Notes under the pieces: generated by a model
The model's database searches: none
The model's input: the letters and a program-made list of their open reading frames with translations, nothing else
What the model was told of the DNA's origin: nothing
Program-made: the position numbers and the translations under genes
In this document: in pieces, positions 46,491 to 57,600 of the stretch
How positions within the stretch are numbered: position 1 is the stretch's first letter
How the letters are laid out: every line of letters starts with the position of its first letter
Source: Ornithinibacillus gellani
GTDB taxonomy: Bacteria; Bacillota; Bacilli; Bacillales; Amphibacillaceae
Reading direction: 5' to 3'
NCBI RefSeq assembly: GCF_003730295.1
Contig: NZ_QTSZ01000029.1
Coordinates: 186,001 to 250,000 of the forward strand
Length of the DNA stretch: 64,000 nt

Positions 46491-47462
46491 ATGACAAACA
46501 GATATTTCAAGGGGGCGCTAGTGCTCATACTAGCTATTTTTCTAGCAGCATGTGGAGCCAATGCTAAATCGAAGGATGAAGAAAAAGGTAGCCAATCAGA
46601 TGGTCAATCTGAAGAACTGGAAGGCAGTGTTGTCATTGATGGCTCAGGTACAGTTTATCCGCTTATGGCAAGAATCGCTGAAGAATATATGAGCACTACA
46701 CAAGAAGGTGTTTCTGTTGAGGTCAGTCGCGCAGGAACAAGTGCAGGCTTTAAGAAATTTCTCCTTGAAGATGGAACAGACTTCAATAATGCTTCCCGAC
46801 AAATCAAGGAAGAGGAAGCTGCATCAGCTAAAGATCTTGGTATCGAAGTGAAAGAATTGAAAGTAGCACTTGATGGACTTACTTTTGTTACCCATCCAGA
46901 TAATGATTGGGCAAAAGAACTAACATCAGATGAGCTAAAGCAAATCTTTTTAGCTGATGGTAAGCTTGAAAATTGGTCTGATATAAACCCTGATTTTCCG
47001 GACGAACCAATTAAACGATATGGTCCAAATGAAAATCACGGTACGTATGAATTTTTCTATGAAAATATTTTAGAAGAAAAAGATCTTCATTCCGATATTA
47101 ATTTACAACAAGAATATTCCACTTTAGTCAGCTTAATCTCTGAAGATAAAAATGCAATTGGATTCTTCGGATATGGCTATTATGTCAATAATCAAGATAA
47201 GCTGCAGGCTGTAGCTGTTGACTTTGGAGAAGGTGCGGTTGAGCCTAGTCTAGACACCATTGCCGAAGATGGGGCTTATCAAGATTTCACACGCCCAGTC
47301 TTTACGTATTTAAATGTGAAGCACGCACAAGAGAAACCACAGGTACTGGATTTTGCGAAATACTTGCTAAAAAATCTTGAAACCTTCTCAGGTGAAACCG
47401 GCTTTGCACCAGTTCCTCAACAGGAAATAGACCAAAACCTGGAATATTTAAATGACCTATAA
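46491..47462 (+). CDS. pstS: Phosphate ABC transporter substrate-binding lipoprotein
   Basis: 323 residues. A lipoprotein signal with lipobox FLAAC anchors it outside the membrane. Phosphate-binding motifs are IDGSGTVYPL near residue 48, SRAGTSAGF and the FNNASRQIKEEE block. It captures inorganic phosphate with high affinity and delivers it to PstC/PstA. GGGAGG precedes the ATG. A hairpin between it and pstC probably makes the pstS message more abundant than the rest of the operon. Confidence 0.94.
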   Translation: MTNRYFKGALVLILAIFLAACGANAKSKDEEKGSQSDGQSEELEGSVVIDGSGTVYPLMARIAEEYMSTTQEGVSVEVSRAGTSAGFKKFLLEDGTDFNNASRQIKEEEAASAKDLGIEVKELKVALDGLTFVTHPDNDWAKELTSDELKQIFLADGKLENWSDINPDFPDEPIKRYGPNENHGTYEFFYENILEEKDLHSDINLQQEYSTLVSLISEDKNAIGFFGYGYYVNNQDKLQAVAVDFGEGAVEPSLDTIAEDGAYQDFTRPVFTYLNVKHAQEKPQVLDFAKYLLKNLETFSGETGFAPVPQQEIDQNLEYLNDL

Positions 47463-47464
47463 GC

Positions 47465-47499
47465 AAACAGGGTGAGGGCAATACCCACTCACCCTGTTT
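47465..47499 (+). terminator. Partial terminator or stability hairpin between pstS and pstC
   Basis: AAACAGGGTGAG (47465-47476) pairs perfectly with CTCACCCTGTTT (47488-47499). The T-run is short, so partial termination or 3'-end protection of pstS RNA is more likely than a full stop. Confidence 0.75.
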
Positions 47500-47526
47500 C
47501 TTGTAGTATGCAGGAGGAAACCACAT

Positions 47527-48480
47527 ATGTCATCTGTAAATCATAGCGAGCATTCAAACAGTGTTCATGCACTGCTGCAAAAGAAAAAATCTCGTGCACA
47601 TCATAAACGAAAAACAGAAGCTTTCATTCCGGTGCTTTTGTTTATCTTAGCCAGTATTTCCATCCTGGTAACGGTCGGGATTGTATTCACATTATTAAAA
47701 GAAACCATCTCCTTCTTTCAAGAAGTGTCATTGGTTGAATTCTTTACCGGAACAGTATTAAAGCCATTAAGTCAAAATCCATCGTTTGGTATCCTGCCAC
47801 TCATTACGGGGACAGTTCTATCAGCAGGAATAGCCATGCTTGTTTCTGTACCAATCGGATTACTGATTGCTATCTATTTAAGTGAATATGCTTCAAAGAA
47901 AATCCGTATTTGGCTTAAGCCAATCATGGAAATACTGGCAGGCATTCCGACAATTGTGTATGGTTTTTTTGCTTTTACCTTTGTAACACCGATTCTAAAA
48001 CTAGTAATCCCTAATTTGGAAGCAACGAATATTTTAAGCCCTGGAATAGTCATGGGTATCATGATTATACCTATGATTGCCTCCTTATCTGAAGATGCGA
48101 TGCGTGCCGTCCCTAATTCCTTACGTGACGGAGCCTACGCACTTGGTTCAACGAGATTGGAAACAACTGCAAAGGTCGTCATCCCAGCTGCATTTTCTGG
48201 TATTATGGCCGCATTTGTGCTTGGCATTTCCCGGGCAATTGGCGAGACGATGATTGTAACAATAGCAAGTGGCAGTTCCAAGCAATTTACTTTTGACATT
48301 ACTCAGTCCATGCAAACGATGACTGCCTATATTGTGGAAGTAACCGGAGGAGATGCACCAGCAGGGTCAACGATATACTACAGCTTGTATGCCGTTGCGA
48401 TGACATTATTTGTGTTTACATTAGTGATGAATGTGATCGCCCGATTTATCTCAAGAAAATTTAGGGAGGCATATGAATGA
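47527..48480 (+). CDS. pstC: Phosphate ABC transporter permease PstC
   Basis: 317 residues with 6 membrane segments and a binding-protein-dependent EAA loop (RDGAYALGSTRLETTAKVV). Forms the transmembrane channel with PstA. AGGAGG lies just before the ATG; the stop overlaps the pstA start by 4 bp. An N-terminal cytoplasmic tail of about 35 residues, rich in His and Lys, precedes TM1. Confidence 0.95.
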   Translation: MSSVNHSEHSNSVHALLQKKKSRAHHKRKTEAFIPVLLFILASISILVTVGIVFTLLKETISFFQEVSLVEFFTGTVLKPLSQNPSFGILPLITGTVLSAGIAMLVSVPIGLLIAIYLSEYASKKIRIWLKPIMEILAGIPTIVYGFFAFTFVTPILKLVIPNLEATNILSPGIVMGIMIIPMIASLSEDAMRAVPNSLRDGAYALGSTRLETTAKVVIPAAFSGIMAAFVLGISRAIGETMIVTIASGSSKQFTFDITQSMQTMTAYIVEVTGGDAPAGSTIYYSLYAVAMTLFVFTLVMNVIARFISRKFREAYE

Positions 48481-49364
48481 AACAGACAGCAATGGCTCAA
48501 TTGGAAAAAAATATTCGCAGACGTTCACTTTATGACCGGCTTGCCAAGGTCATTAGTATGCTCGCCGTATTATTTGGGGCAATTGTATTAGCAGTATTAC
48601 TCATCCGGGTCATTTCACAAGGAGCTAGTTTCCTAAGCTTTGACTTTATAACCGGTAAATTTTCTACCCAAGCTGAACGTGCCGGTATTATGGGGGCCAT
48701 TCTTGGAACCCTTTGGCTCATGGCTGTTGTTGCACCTCTCACTTTATTTATCGGTGTAGCTACTGCCATATACTTGGAATTATATGCTTCCAAGGGCAGA
48801 TTACGTTCATTTATCCAAACGAATATTGCCAATCTTGCTGGTGTTCCTTCTATCGTATATGGCATTTTAGGGATGGCAATTTTTGTTCGTTTTCTAAATT
48901 TAGGTAATGTGATTTTAGCAGGCGGGTTGACAATGTCTCTGCTTTTATTGCCCATTGTGATTACTGCAAGTCAGGAAGCGCTTCGTGCAGTACCATTTCA
49001 TTTAAGTGAAGGTTCGATCGGTCTCGGTGCAACGAAATGGCAGACCATCCGCCACATTATTTTACCAGCAGCACTTCCCGGCATTTTAACGGGGGCCATC
49101 TTAGCCATGTCAAGGGGAATTGGTGAAACTGCACCACTTATCGTCATCGGCATTCCTGCACTACTCATGCCTTTTCCTGGCAGTATTCTAGATAAGTTCA
49201 CAGTGCTGCCAACACAAATTTATTACTGGACATTGGATTCATCCTTGACAGCAGCCTATGCCAATCTAGCTGCTGCAGCGATTATCGTTTTATTGATTGT
49301 CATGTTCACACTTAATCTTTCGGCAATCATCGTACGAAATAAATTTCAACAGCATCTATCCTAA
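48477..49364 (+). CDS. pstA: Phosphate ABC transporter permease PstA
   Basis: 295 residues, 6 membrane segments, EAA loop SEGSIGLGATKWQTIRHII. Partner of PstC in the phosphate channel. Translationally coupled to pstC (ATGA overlap) and followed after 12 bp by pstB. Confidence 0.95.
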   Translation: MKQTAMAQLEKNIRRRSLYDRLAKVISMLAVLFGAIVLAVLLIRVISQGASFLSFDFITGKFSTQAERAGIMGAILGTLWLMAVVAPLTLFIGVATAIYLELYASKGRLRSFIQTNIANLAGVPSIVYGILGMAIFVRFLNLGNVILAGGLTMSLLLLPIVITASQEALRAVPFHLSEGSIGLGATKWQTIRHIILPAALPGILTGAILAMSRGIGETAPLIVIGIPALLMPFPGSILDKFTVLPTQIYYWTLDSSLTAAYANLAAAAIIVLLIVMFTLNLSAIIVRNKFQQHLS

Positions 49365-49376
49365 AGGAGGATATAT

Positions 49377-50207
49377 ATGAGTGTAGTAACCGACGTAAAA
49401 ATGAAACAAGCGCATCAACAGCGGAATCTATTGGAATTAGCTCCAAAGCCAAGTAAAACGATTTATCAGACGGAAGCATTTCATTTATGGTATCAGCAGG
49501 TCCATGCCTTAAAAAATATCAATCTATCCATTTATGACAAAGAAGTACTTGCTATCATTGGGCCATCTGGCTGCGGAAAATCCAGTTATCTGAAATCCCT
49601 TAACCTTATGGTCGGACTCGTTCCTGGTGTAAAAATGACTGGTAAGGTGCAGTATCGCGGAGAGAATATTTTACAACCTTCTTATTCTGCAGAAGCATTA
49701 AGGACCTTTGTAGGAATGGTATTTCAAAAGCCTAATCCATTCCCGAAATCCATTTTTGATAATATTGCATATGGTCCACGTATTCACGGCATTCGGAATA
49801 AAGCGATGTTAAAAAGCATAGTGGAAAAAAGCCTGCGTGCAGCCTATCTGTGGGATGAAGTTAAGGATCGCCTTCATGAAAATGCCTATGCACTTTCTGG
49901 TGGTCAGCAGCAAAGACTGTGTATTGCCAGATGCCTTGCGATCGAGCCCGAAGTTATTTTAATGGATGAACCGACATCCGCACTTGATCCAAAATCAACC
50001 TACATGGTAGAAGAACTCATCCAGAAGTTGAAGCAGGATTACGCTATTGTTATCATTACGCATAATATGCAGCAAGCGGCTAGAATTTCTGACAAAACAG
50101 CTTTTTTTCTTAATGGAGAATTAATTGAGCATGATGAAACAAAGCAGTTATTTTCCAACCCTGCAGATCCACGAACTGCTGATTATGTAGCGGGACGATT
50201 TGGCTAG
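49377..50207 (+). CDS. pstB: Phosphate ABC transporter ATPase PstB
   Basis: 276 residues. Walker A GPSGCGKS, signature LSGGQQQRL, Walker [14 protein letters not shown] and the switch histidine in IITHNMQQA. The characteristic PstB start [17 protein letters not shown] is present, distinguishing it from other importers. AAAGGAGG precedes the ATG. No phoU follows, unlike in many bacteria but as in B. subtilis. Confidence 0.96.
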   Translation: MSVVTDVKMKQAHQQRNLLELAPKPSKTIYQTEAFHLWYQQVHALKNINLSIYDKEVLAIIGPSGCGKSSYLKSLNLMVGLVPGVKMTGKVQYRGENILQPSYSAEALRTFVGMVFQKPNPFPKSIFDNIAYGPRIHGIRNKAMLKSIVEKSLRAAYLWDEVKDRLHENAYALSGGQQQRLCIARCLAIEPEVILMDEPTSALDPKSTYMVEELIQKLKQDYAIVIITHNMQQAARISDKTAFFLNGELIEHDETKQLFSNPADPRTADYVAGRFG

Positions 50208-50262
50208 GAAACGGTCTAATACCAATGATTGCAGATTGTTTGCAACCGTCCATTCAAACAAA

Positions 50263-50318
50263 AAAAGGAATGGGTAACAGATGGCAGATCAACCATTGCA
50301 GCTGTACCCATTCCTTTT
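50263..50318. terminator. Bidirectional terminator between pstB and the GH20 gene
   Basis: AAAAGGAATGGGTA (50263-50276) pairs perfectly with TACCCATTCCTTTT (50305-50318) around a 28-nt loop; A and T runs flank it. Confidence 0.88.
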
Positions 50319-50330
50319 GTATTGTGTTAC

Positions 50331-53300
50331 TTACTTCAAGTTATCCAACAGTGTATCTACCCCATTCAGAAGGGATTCATAAGCCTCCTTAGAAACTTGT
50401 CCTTCCTGATGTTGATGTTGGAGTAATGTTTTCATTCCATTTAAATGTTTCTTAACCTTCGTGGTTGCTCCTATTTTTTCAAATTGTTGTAAGGCTTGCA
50501 AATGTAGCTTTAAGGCATGTGCAGCCTCATCCGTAATATCACCTGATGCTTCATAGCTAACAACCGCATCCAATAGCTCTGAGATATCAGTTATTGGAGC
50601 TGGAACTTCCGGCTCTGATTCCAATACACGATGTAGTGAAAACTCAGCAGCACTTGCAAAACCATTTTGCCCATCTTCCACAATGAATTTCACATATTTG
50701 GCTGTTATTCCTGTTAAGTCAATGGTTTCGGGTCTTGCATTTGCTTCCCATGTTCCTTCTGCAGCAACTTCATACGTATCCCCATCCATACTTACTTCGA
50801 GACGATATTGCTTAATGTTTCCATTATTGCCTGACTGTCTTGGTGTATACACAAATTTACGCAAGTCTGTCTCTTCTTCGAGCTCAAGATTCACTTCAAT
50901 CGGAAATGGATCCGCGTCATTCCACTTAGAATGCCACATTGTATTTAAATTTCCGTCAAATGCAAGTTCAATTGGCCCTTCAACAGCTGGATTGCTTTGC
51001 TCTAATTCTTCATTTGTTGCTGATATTTTCATCGTGCTTGGATCAATCATTGTTGGATCTACATACGTTCCTTTTGCCACCTTAAATGATGTAATTACTC
51101 CATGCATAGCATCCGTTGCACTTCCAATCCTCTCAAGCGGAAGCACCAACGTATTATAAGGCATACTTGTTTCTTCTAATAAAGGCACTTCTTCCCCATT
51201 CACCAGCAGTTTTGTTTTCTCTAATGCTGTTACAAACGTCAAGGTTGTTTCTTCACCAGGCTTTAGCTTGTAATCAAATGAGTAGGATAAATTACCAAAG
51301 TCATAACCAACGTAACCATCGTCATTTACAGCATAAATGGTTGCATCATCTTGATAGGATTTTTCTGCGTAGGAGGCGTGATTGCTCTTCTCGGCAATGA
51401 CCTGAACTTGATCTGTGTTATCTAATGTCAATGTAACTTCCATTGTTGCATCAGGTCCAAGTTCAGATAATCCAGTCGTCACAAAGCTTTCATTCCCCTG
51501 TAATTGAAGCCCTGTTTCCTTTTGTATTTCTGCATTCACTTGCTCCTCTACATCATAACCATTGTCACTCTGATCCTTACTGTCTGTTGTGAAATCATAG
51601 TCTACAACGGTTGAACCAATGGTGTCGATATCAAATGTTGGGTTCGTTCCTGCTGCATATCCTGTCTTTTCAGCCAACTGTGCAAACTCCTCATAGGATA
51701 AATCCTTATCACTGCCCCAAGTTTTTTGAGCCATTGCAGGGATTGCTTCAAATGTACGGTCGAACATGTCATATTGCGTGATTCCATTTTCGAGTTTCCC
51801 TACTTTATCATTCCATAGAGCAAACATAGCTCCTAAAAATTGTGGATTGGATTCGTCAACGATTGTCCCATTTGAGAATTTGTTTGGCAAATAATTTTGA
51901 TACAAATGCTGTGGGTTCAAACGGTCATAATAGTAGCCTGCTCTTGGTACCATGTATACCTGTGCATCATCAATATTGATAATGTCAAACCCTTCTTTTA
52001 GCATTTGATCCGGATTAGCCCATCCCGTATTCCACACTTGAATCTGGACATCTTCTGAAGTTACCGGTGTTTCTCCTGCTTTGTTGGTAAGACTTCCCCA
52101 TAGACGGACAGTGCGATCCTTGTCATCCCGAATAAACTTCAGCATATCATCCACATATGCACGGTATTCTTCTGCACCACCATAGTATTCATCACTACCA
52201 ATATGAATGGTTGTATCTTGAAACACAGGATTTTCTCCATCTAAATATTCATTATAAATGGACTTAATAAATGGTAAAGTGTCCTCATGTGATAAATCAA
52301 GCATTGCTGCAGCTTCCTCTGGTGGCTTTCCATTCACAATCTCACCCTTATAATATAAATCTGGTCGGACCTTTACCATGGATAGCGCATGACCTGGTGT
52401 ATCAAATTCCGGAACAATTTCCATGCCATAATCTGCTGCATCAGAAATAAATTGATGGAATGCTTCTTTCGTATAGAACCCATCCGCTGATGTTAGAGTA
52501 ACGCCATTATCACCAACGATATCTGATTCCATTCTAAATCCTGCGTGCCCATTTTCTATTGCATCTTCAATGGAATCGAATAAATTCATTTCCAATTCAT
52601 TATCATTTAAATGAATCTGAAAATCATTCAATTTGTAATAACTCATGTTTTTCATATAATCATAGAGATAATCCAAGTCTGTAAATTTTCTCCCCACATC
52701 CAGCATGAATCCACGGATTTTAAACTTTGGATAATCACGAATGAGCCCATTAGCAATTTCATTCGTATCATTCGTTTTTAAAATTTGAAGTAAAGTTCTT
52801 GTCGCATAAAATGCTCCTGTATATGTTTCCGCAGTAATTACAATATTGCCAGCTTTGATCTCGATTCCATAGCCTTCTTCTCCATATACCTTTTCCTCAT
52901 CTTGTTTGAAAATAATGGCATTGGCATCCGCTGCTTGAATTGGAAGCTCCAAGTTTTCTGCCGTTTGCAAGTCCTGCTGAAATATTTGAGCCGCTTTTTC
53001 AAATGCTGCATGTTCTACGACGAGACTCGTTGTTTGGTCAATTGTCATAGAACCTTCTAAACCATACCATTCTTGTAATGCAGGAATAACATTCGGCTTT
53101 TGATTTATTCCCTCATCTGCATAAATTCCTTTAACAGGTACAGTAAATTCTTTCGATTCAATACTCCCATTTTCTTTCGCTAATTCCAATGTCACTTTAA
53201 CTTCTTTATCGTTTAACGGATCAATCACATTGCCTTCCAAATCGATGACTGGTAGTGCATTACTACCAACTACAGATAAGGTTCCGGATTTGGCTTTTGG

Positions 53301-54374
53301 TAGATCCAGCTTCCCATTTTCTTCATCTATTTTCAGCTTGGAAATTTGTGAAAGGGAATCTATTTCATCCAAATCTTCATCCTTCGCTTCTGAGAATGCT
53401 TCAACCTCGTTTATACTCACATTTGGCCAATTACTGTCTCCACCATCATACTTTGTTACATCAAGTCGTATATACCTAGCATTTACTGCATCCTCCAAAT
53501 TTAACACTTGACGCTGGATATTCGACTTTTCTGTTTGCTCGCTATAAGGAAAATATTGTTCTCCATCTTCTGAGTAAGACAGTTTAAAAGCAATAATATT
53601 ACTTACATCCCGCTCCCAATTAATAATAATGGATTGAATCTCACTTAATGCATGCAAATCAATATCAAGGGTTCTTGTCTCTATTTCTTTGCTTACATCT
53701 GTTGCCCAGCGTGTTGTTAAATCACCATCTACGGTGTTGCCTGCTACAAAATCGGTGTTCGCCTCTTCATTTGAAGCGGTTGCTGTTTTTCCTTCTGCCA
53801 GATTGTCAGTTCCTGTTACCACAGCATCAACATTTTCCAATACTTCCAGTTCATAAACAGAAACGTTATTCCAGGACACTGGACCATCTATTGCCGGTGC
53901 GCTTTCATCGAAATCTGTAATAACAAGCTTTACAAATTTAGCAGTTATTTCTTGATCCAATTTAATGGTTTCAATCCATTGTTTTTTATTTTCATCTGAT
54001 TGATATACGGTATCAAAATCGACCCCATCATCTGAGACCTGGATAGCATATTGGTTCACATTTGTTCTTTCCCAATGGATTTTAAAACCTTCCATCGTTT
54101 TAGCTTGTGGGTATTCTACCTGCAGCCATTTTGGATTGTCTACTGAAGCAGAAGACACATCACTAGCCCATCTGGAATCTTTATCCACATAACGATTATA
54201 TTTACCATCAAAGGCTTTCTCTGGTCCCCAATCTGAGCCTTCTGATCCTGAAGCAGTATAGATAGCCCCATCGATTTTTTCCGCTCCTACACGAAGAGGA
54301 GAAAAAATACCTGGCAAAATCAAAGTAAGTGCCATCAACATTGTAAATAACTTTTTCAATGAATTCTTTTTCAA
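50331..54374 (-). CDS. Large secreted GH20 beta-N-acetylhexosaminidase with discoidin-like and FIMAH-like domains
   Basis: 1347 residues. Signal peptide (about 1-31), two F5/8-type-C (CBM32-like) domains (about 35-180 and 190-330), a linker, then the GH20 N-terminal alpha/beta domain (about 430-550) and barrel (about 555-860). The catalytic Asp-Glu pair is in TIHIGSDEYYG near 727. A LamG-like region (about 940-1105), a further F5/8C domain (about 1120-1255) and a C-terminal helical FIMAH-like domain (about 1265-1347) follow. It removes terminal GlcNAc or GalNAc from glycans by substrate-assisted catalysis outside the cell. No LPxTG is seen, so it is probably released or bound through its domains. 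It follows the GH84 gene after 276 bp. Confidence 0.92.
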   Translation of the reverse strand: MKKNSLKKLFTMLMALTLILPGIFSPLRVGAEKIDGAIYTASGSEGSDWGPEKAFDGKYNRYVDKDSRWASDVSSASVDNPKWLQVEYPQAKTMEGFKIHWERTNVNQYAIQVSDDGVDFDTVYQSDENKKQWIETIKLDQEITAKFVKLVITDFDESAPAIDGPVSWNNVSVYELEVLENVDAVVTGTDNLAEGKTATASNEEANTDFVAGNTVDGDLTTRWATDVSKEIETRTLDIDLHALSEIQSIIINWERDVSNIIAFKLSYSEDGEQYFPYSEQTEKSNIQRQVLNLEDAVNARYIRLDVTKYDGGDSNWPNVSINEVEAFSEAKDEDLDEIDSLSQISKLKIDEENGKLDLPKAKSGTLSVVGSNALPVIDLEGNVIDPLNDKEVKVTLELAKENGSIESKEFTVPVKGIYADEGINQKPNVIPALQEWYGLEGSMTIDQTTSLVVEHAAFEKAAQIFQQDLQTAENLELPIQAADANAIIFKQDEEKVYGEEGYGIEIKAGNIVITAETYTGAFYATRTLLQILKTNDTNEIANGLIRDYPKFKIRGFMLDVGRKFTDLDYLYDYMKNMSYYKLNDFQIHLNDNELEMNLFDSIEDAIENGHAGFRMESDIVGDNGVTLTSADGFYTKEAFHQFISDAADYGMEIVPEFDTPGHALSMVKVRPDLYYKGEIVNGKPPEEAAAMLDLSHEDTLPFIKSIYNEYLDGENPVFQDTTIHIGSDEYYGGAEEYRAYVDDMLKFIRDDKDRTVRLWGSLTNKAGETPVTSEDVQIQVWNTGWANPDQMLKEGFDIINIDDAQVYMVPRAGYYYDRLNPQHLYQNYLPNKFSNGTIVDESNPQFLGAMFALWNDKVGKLENGITQYDMFDRTFEAIPAMAQKTWGSDKDLSYEEFAQLAEKTGYAAGTNPTFDIDTIGSTVVDYDFTTDSKDQSDNGYDVEEQVNAEIQKETGLQLQGNESFVTTGLSELGPDATMEVTLTLDNTDQVQVIAEKSNHASYAEKSYQDDATIYAVNDDGYVGYDFGNLSYSFDYKLKPGEETTLTFVTALEKTKLLVNGEEVPLLEETSMPYNTLVLPLERIGSATDAMHGVITSFKVAKGTYVDPTMIDPSTMKISATNEELEQSNPAVEGPIELAFDGNLNTMWHSKWNDADPFPIEVNLELEEETDLRKFVYTPRQSGNNGNIKQYRLEVSMDGDTYEVAAEGTWEANARPETIDLTGITAKYVKFIVEDGQNGFASAAEFSLHRVLESEPEVPAPITDISELLDAVVSYEASGDITDEAAHALKLHLQALQQFEKIGATTKVKKHLNGMKTLLQHQHQEGQVSKEAYESLLNGVDTLLDNLK

Positions 54375-54650
54375 TCAAATAGCCTCCTTATAAATTTTTT
54401 TGACCTAACATGCCAAGCTAATTTTCTGATACAATCACTCCCTTCAAGAAAAAAAGGCATGGGACAAATTGATTCTCATCCATGTATAGGTACCCCGAAC
54501 CAACACCAATACCATAATGGTCTGGGGACACCTATATATATCACGGATGGTTAGTAGCCTTTTTTTCACCCGTTACCTTGGGCTACCCGGGCTTTTCCTC
54601 AACCTTTACATGATAAGCGGGTTTCTGTCTTTACAATACAAACGTTACGC
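54375..54650 (-). other. Structured intergenic leader between the two glycosidase genes
   Basis: No gene. On the minus strand AGGTGTCCCC pairs with CGGGGTACCT across a central loop (about 54489-54534), and a GGGTAGCCCAAGGTAACGGGT stretch followed by seven A lies before it. A TTTTTTT run follows the hairpin. AAGGAGG sits before the GH20 start. It could be a processing site, a terminator for the first gene or an attenuator for the second. Confidence 0.4.
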
Positions 54651-57600
54651 CTATTCCATTAAATGATTGACACCATTCATGAGCGCTTCATAAGCTTGAT
54701 TTGAAATCTGCTCCTCAGCGTGTTGATGATCCAGTAAATCCTTCATGCCCTTTAAGTGTTTCTTCACTTTGGCATCCGCACCAATTTTTTCAAATTGTTC
54801 TAATGCTTTTAAATGCAGACTTAAGGTATGGACAGCTTCTGCTGACAGATCGCCTGATTCTTCATATTGATTCACGAGATCCTTTAGATCAGAAATGCTT
54901 GACACTGGAAGTAAGCTTTCGTTATTTGAAATATTCATTTCATAAATTACTGGTTGTACATCTCCCCAGCTAAGCTTGATTTCATAAATATGTTCATATT
55001 TGGTGTTATAAATCGTATTCAAGCTTTCATCCAGGGTACCTAATTCAACCCATTCATCTTCTCCAACTCTAGCACTGACTGTGGCATTCGAGATGGCATT
55101 AGCTCCTTGTACAATGGTAATAACCGTTGCATCTGTCTTTTCTGACAAACGATAAGTTAATGAGCCTTCTGTACGGTCTGTCATATTTGGTTTAAATGCA
55201 GTTGTTAAATCACCATCAATAAGCAGTTCCGGTTTATGTCCTTCCTCTTCAATTGGATCAGCCACAAACGTCGGATTATTTTCCGTTTGCACATATTCAC
55301 CATCGTTAATGAGAATTTCATTAATATGAGCAAATCTCACGTCATAATCCGCGGTAAATATGATTCTAATATATTTCGCTTCTATGCCGCCGATATCATC
55401 ATTACCAAAGTAATAGTTTCCTGGATTTTCAGAGTCATGTGTATAACCATCCTTGATCATATCAGCATAATCTGCTGTTCCATCCTTCAGGTTATCCTCT
55501 CCATCACCAATGCTGGCAACGTCTGTCCAGTTTTCATTATCCATGGATAATTGAACCTTGGCATCACGAATATAGTTAATACTATTTTCTTCATTATAGA
55601 TTCGTAAACTATCAAAAACTCTAGGTTCACCTACAGAATACGTAATGTACTCGCCTTCTTTTTGGTAATCTGTAAAAATAGATTTTGTTTTCAAGTCCTT
55701 GTCGAACACGTTTAATAACGTTCCACTATTTCTTGAATCACTATCCGCATAATTAGGATGGATGCCTAAAGATGTTTCGACAAAGCTTGGTGGCACCAAT
55801 TCCTTGGAAATGACACGAAATGCTTCTAAATCAAAGGTGACATCCTTGTCTGTATCATTGAGTAGTCTTACATACCGCGCATTCACACCTTCAGCCGGTT
55901 GGACCCATTCAACCTCGTTCATCGCTGCTTGTAATGTTAATTCTCCACTTGTTTCTTCTGCAACGACGCGGTCTAATTCTTTAATTCTTTCTAATTTCAC
56001 ACCGATATATTCCCCTGGTTTAAGGGTAATATCGGATGTTTGGTGTAAGCTTGTTTCCTTCAGTGTATGCTGGGCCTTAATTGTTTGGTAATCCTCGTTA
56101 TTGGTATACGTGTATTTGGCAGTTCCACCTATTGTTTCCACGTTAATGCCACTAAATTTAAGCCAGACTGGAACTTCTTTTAAGTTTGTCAAACGTACGT
56201 AACGTGCTTCAATACCTGTTAAGTCTTCCTTGATTTTATCCATTCCCGGACCTTGATTATGGTACGCTTTCACTTTCGTGTATGTTTCTCCATCAACAGA
56301 GTATTCCAATTGATAATCTGACCACTTATCACCATTATCATGACCTACAGTAAAGGAAACTTCCCCTAACTCCTTTACTTTCAACAGGTCAACACCAATA
56401 TAATCTCCTACAACAGAGGTATCTTTCTTCTCTCCTGATGGATTATACCAAATATATGTGCCATCATTATCATCGAATAAAGCGTCTTCCGTTCCTTGAT
56501 ATACTGTAAAATGATCCGGAACCATCAGCTGTTGTGCTTGTTCTTCATCTTCACCAGCTTCTTCATTCACGACAATATCCCTAATCCCTAACCATGTGTT
56601 TGCTCTATCTTCTGTGGCAATTAAACGGATGCCCCTTACCTGCAAGTCCAGATCTTCTAGAACAATTTGACTAACATGTCCATACGTTGCATCTTCTATA
56701 TCCTTCCAGGTTTCTCCATCGACAGTATATTGAACCTTACTCGCACTAAAGGTATCTTTCTCGTTACCTACTCTACCAAGTTCAAATCGTACTGTATGCA
56801 ATGTCATTGGCTTCTTATATTCCACTCCAATATACGTGCCTGCCTCAATTGTATTTGGTGTTTTATAGACAACTTCTGTATTCAGGTTATTATCCAGCAC
56901 GCCATCCACATCACCAGTTGGTGTATCTGTCCGATTGGTAATATATTTAGCTGGATTTAAATCAGGATTTACAATCGTCTCTACCTTTGTTGAAACATCA
57001 TTGATTAATGTTTTAATGAACGGAACAATATGCTGTACACCTACTTCAGCGTATTCATAATGATCAATATAGCTGAATGGATGATTTTTTGATGCTTCAA
57101 AAGCTGCCTGTCCCTGACTATAATTCTCCCATATGGCTGTTTCATCACCTTGTTCATCAGCAATTTCAGCATTTAACAAGTAAATAGCTGCATCTGCAGT
57201 ATCCAAAGCACTATCCAGCCAGTAAATGATTTGATCTCTTATTCTTTCATTACCAGGATTATCTTTATACGTTTGAGCCGCTTGACGAATAATCTCAAAT
57301 TCTTGAATCAGGTCCTGTGCTTTTTCCGTAATTTCTTCCTTACCTAATGCATTCTTAAAATCATCTAATTTTGGAGCTAGCTCAACGGACTCCTCCAGTT
57401 TTGCCACACGACCATCCATGTCCTGGTTAATCATATGCTTGGACAATTCTCTCAAAGCATTGGAAGCAGGTGTTTCGTTAATATTTAAATGATCCATATA
57501 GGCAAATGAATCATTCCAATTTTGCTGTGCTTGCTCAACATTTTCCCAGATATTCCATGCATAATCCGCATTCGCAAAAATCGCTGTTTTACTTGGTTCC

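Noticed and set aside
50208-50330. phoU after pstB
   Set aside because: Only a terminator follows before the convergent GH20 gene; no frame resembling PhoU is present.
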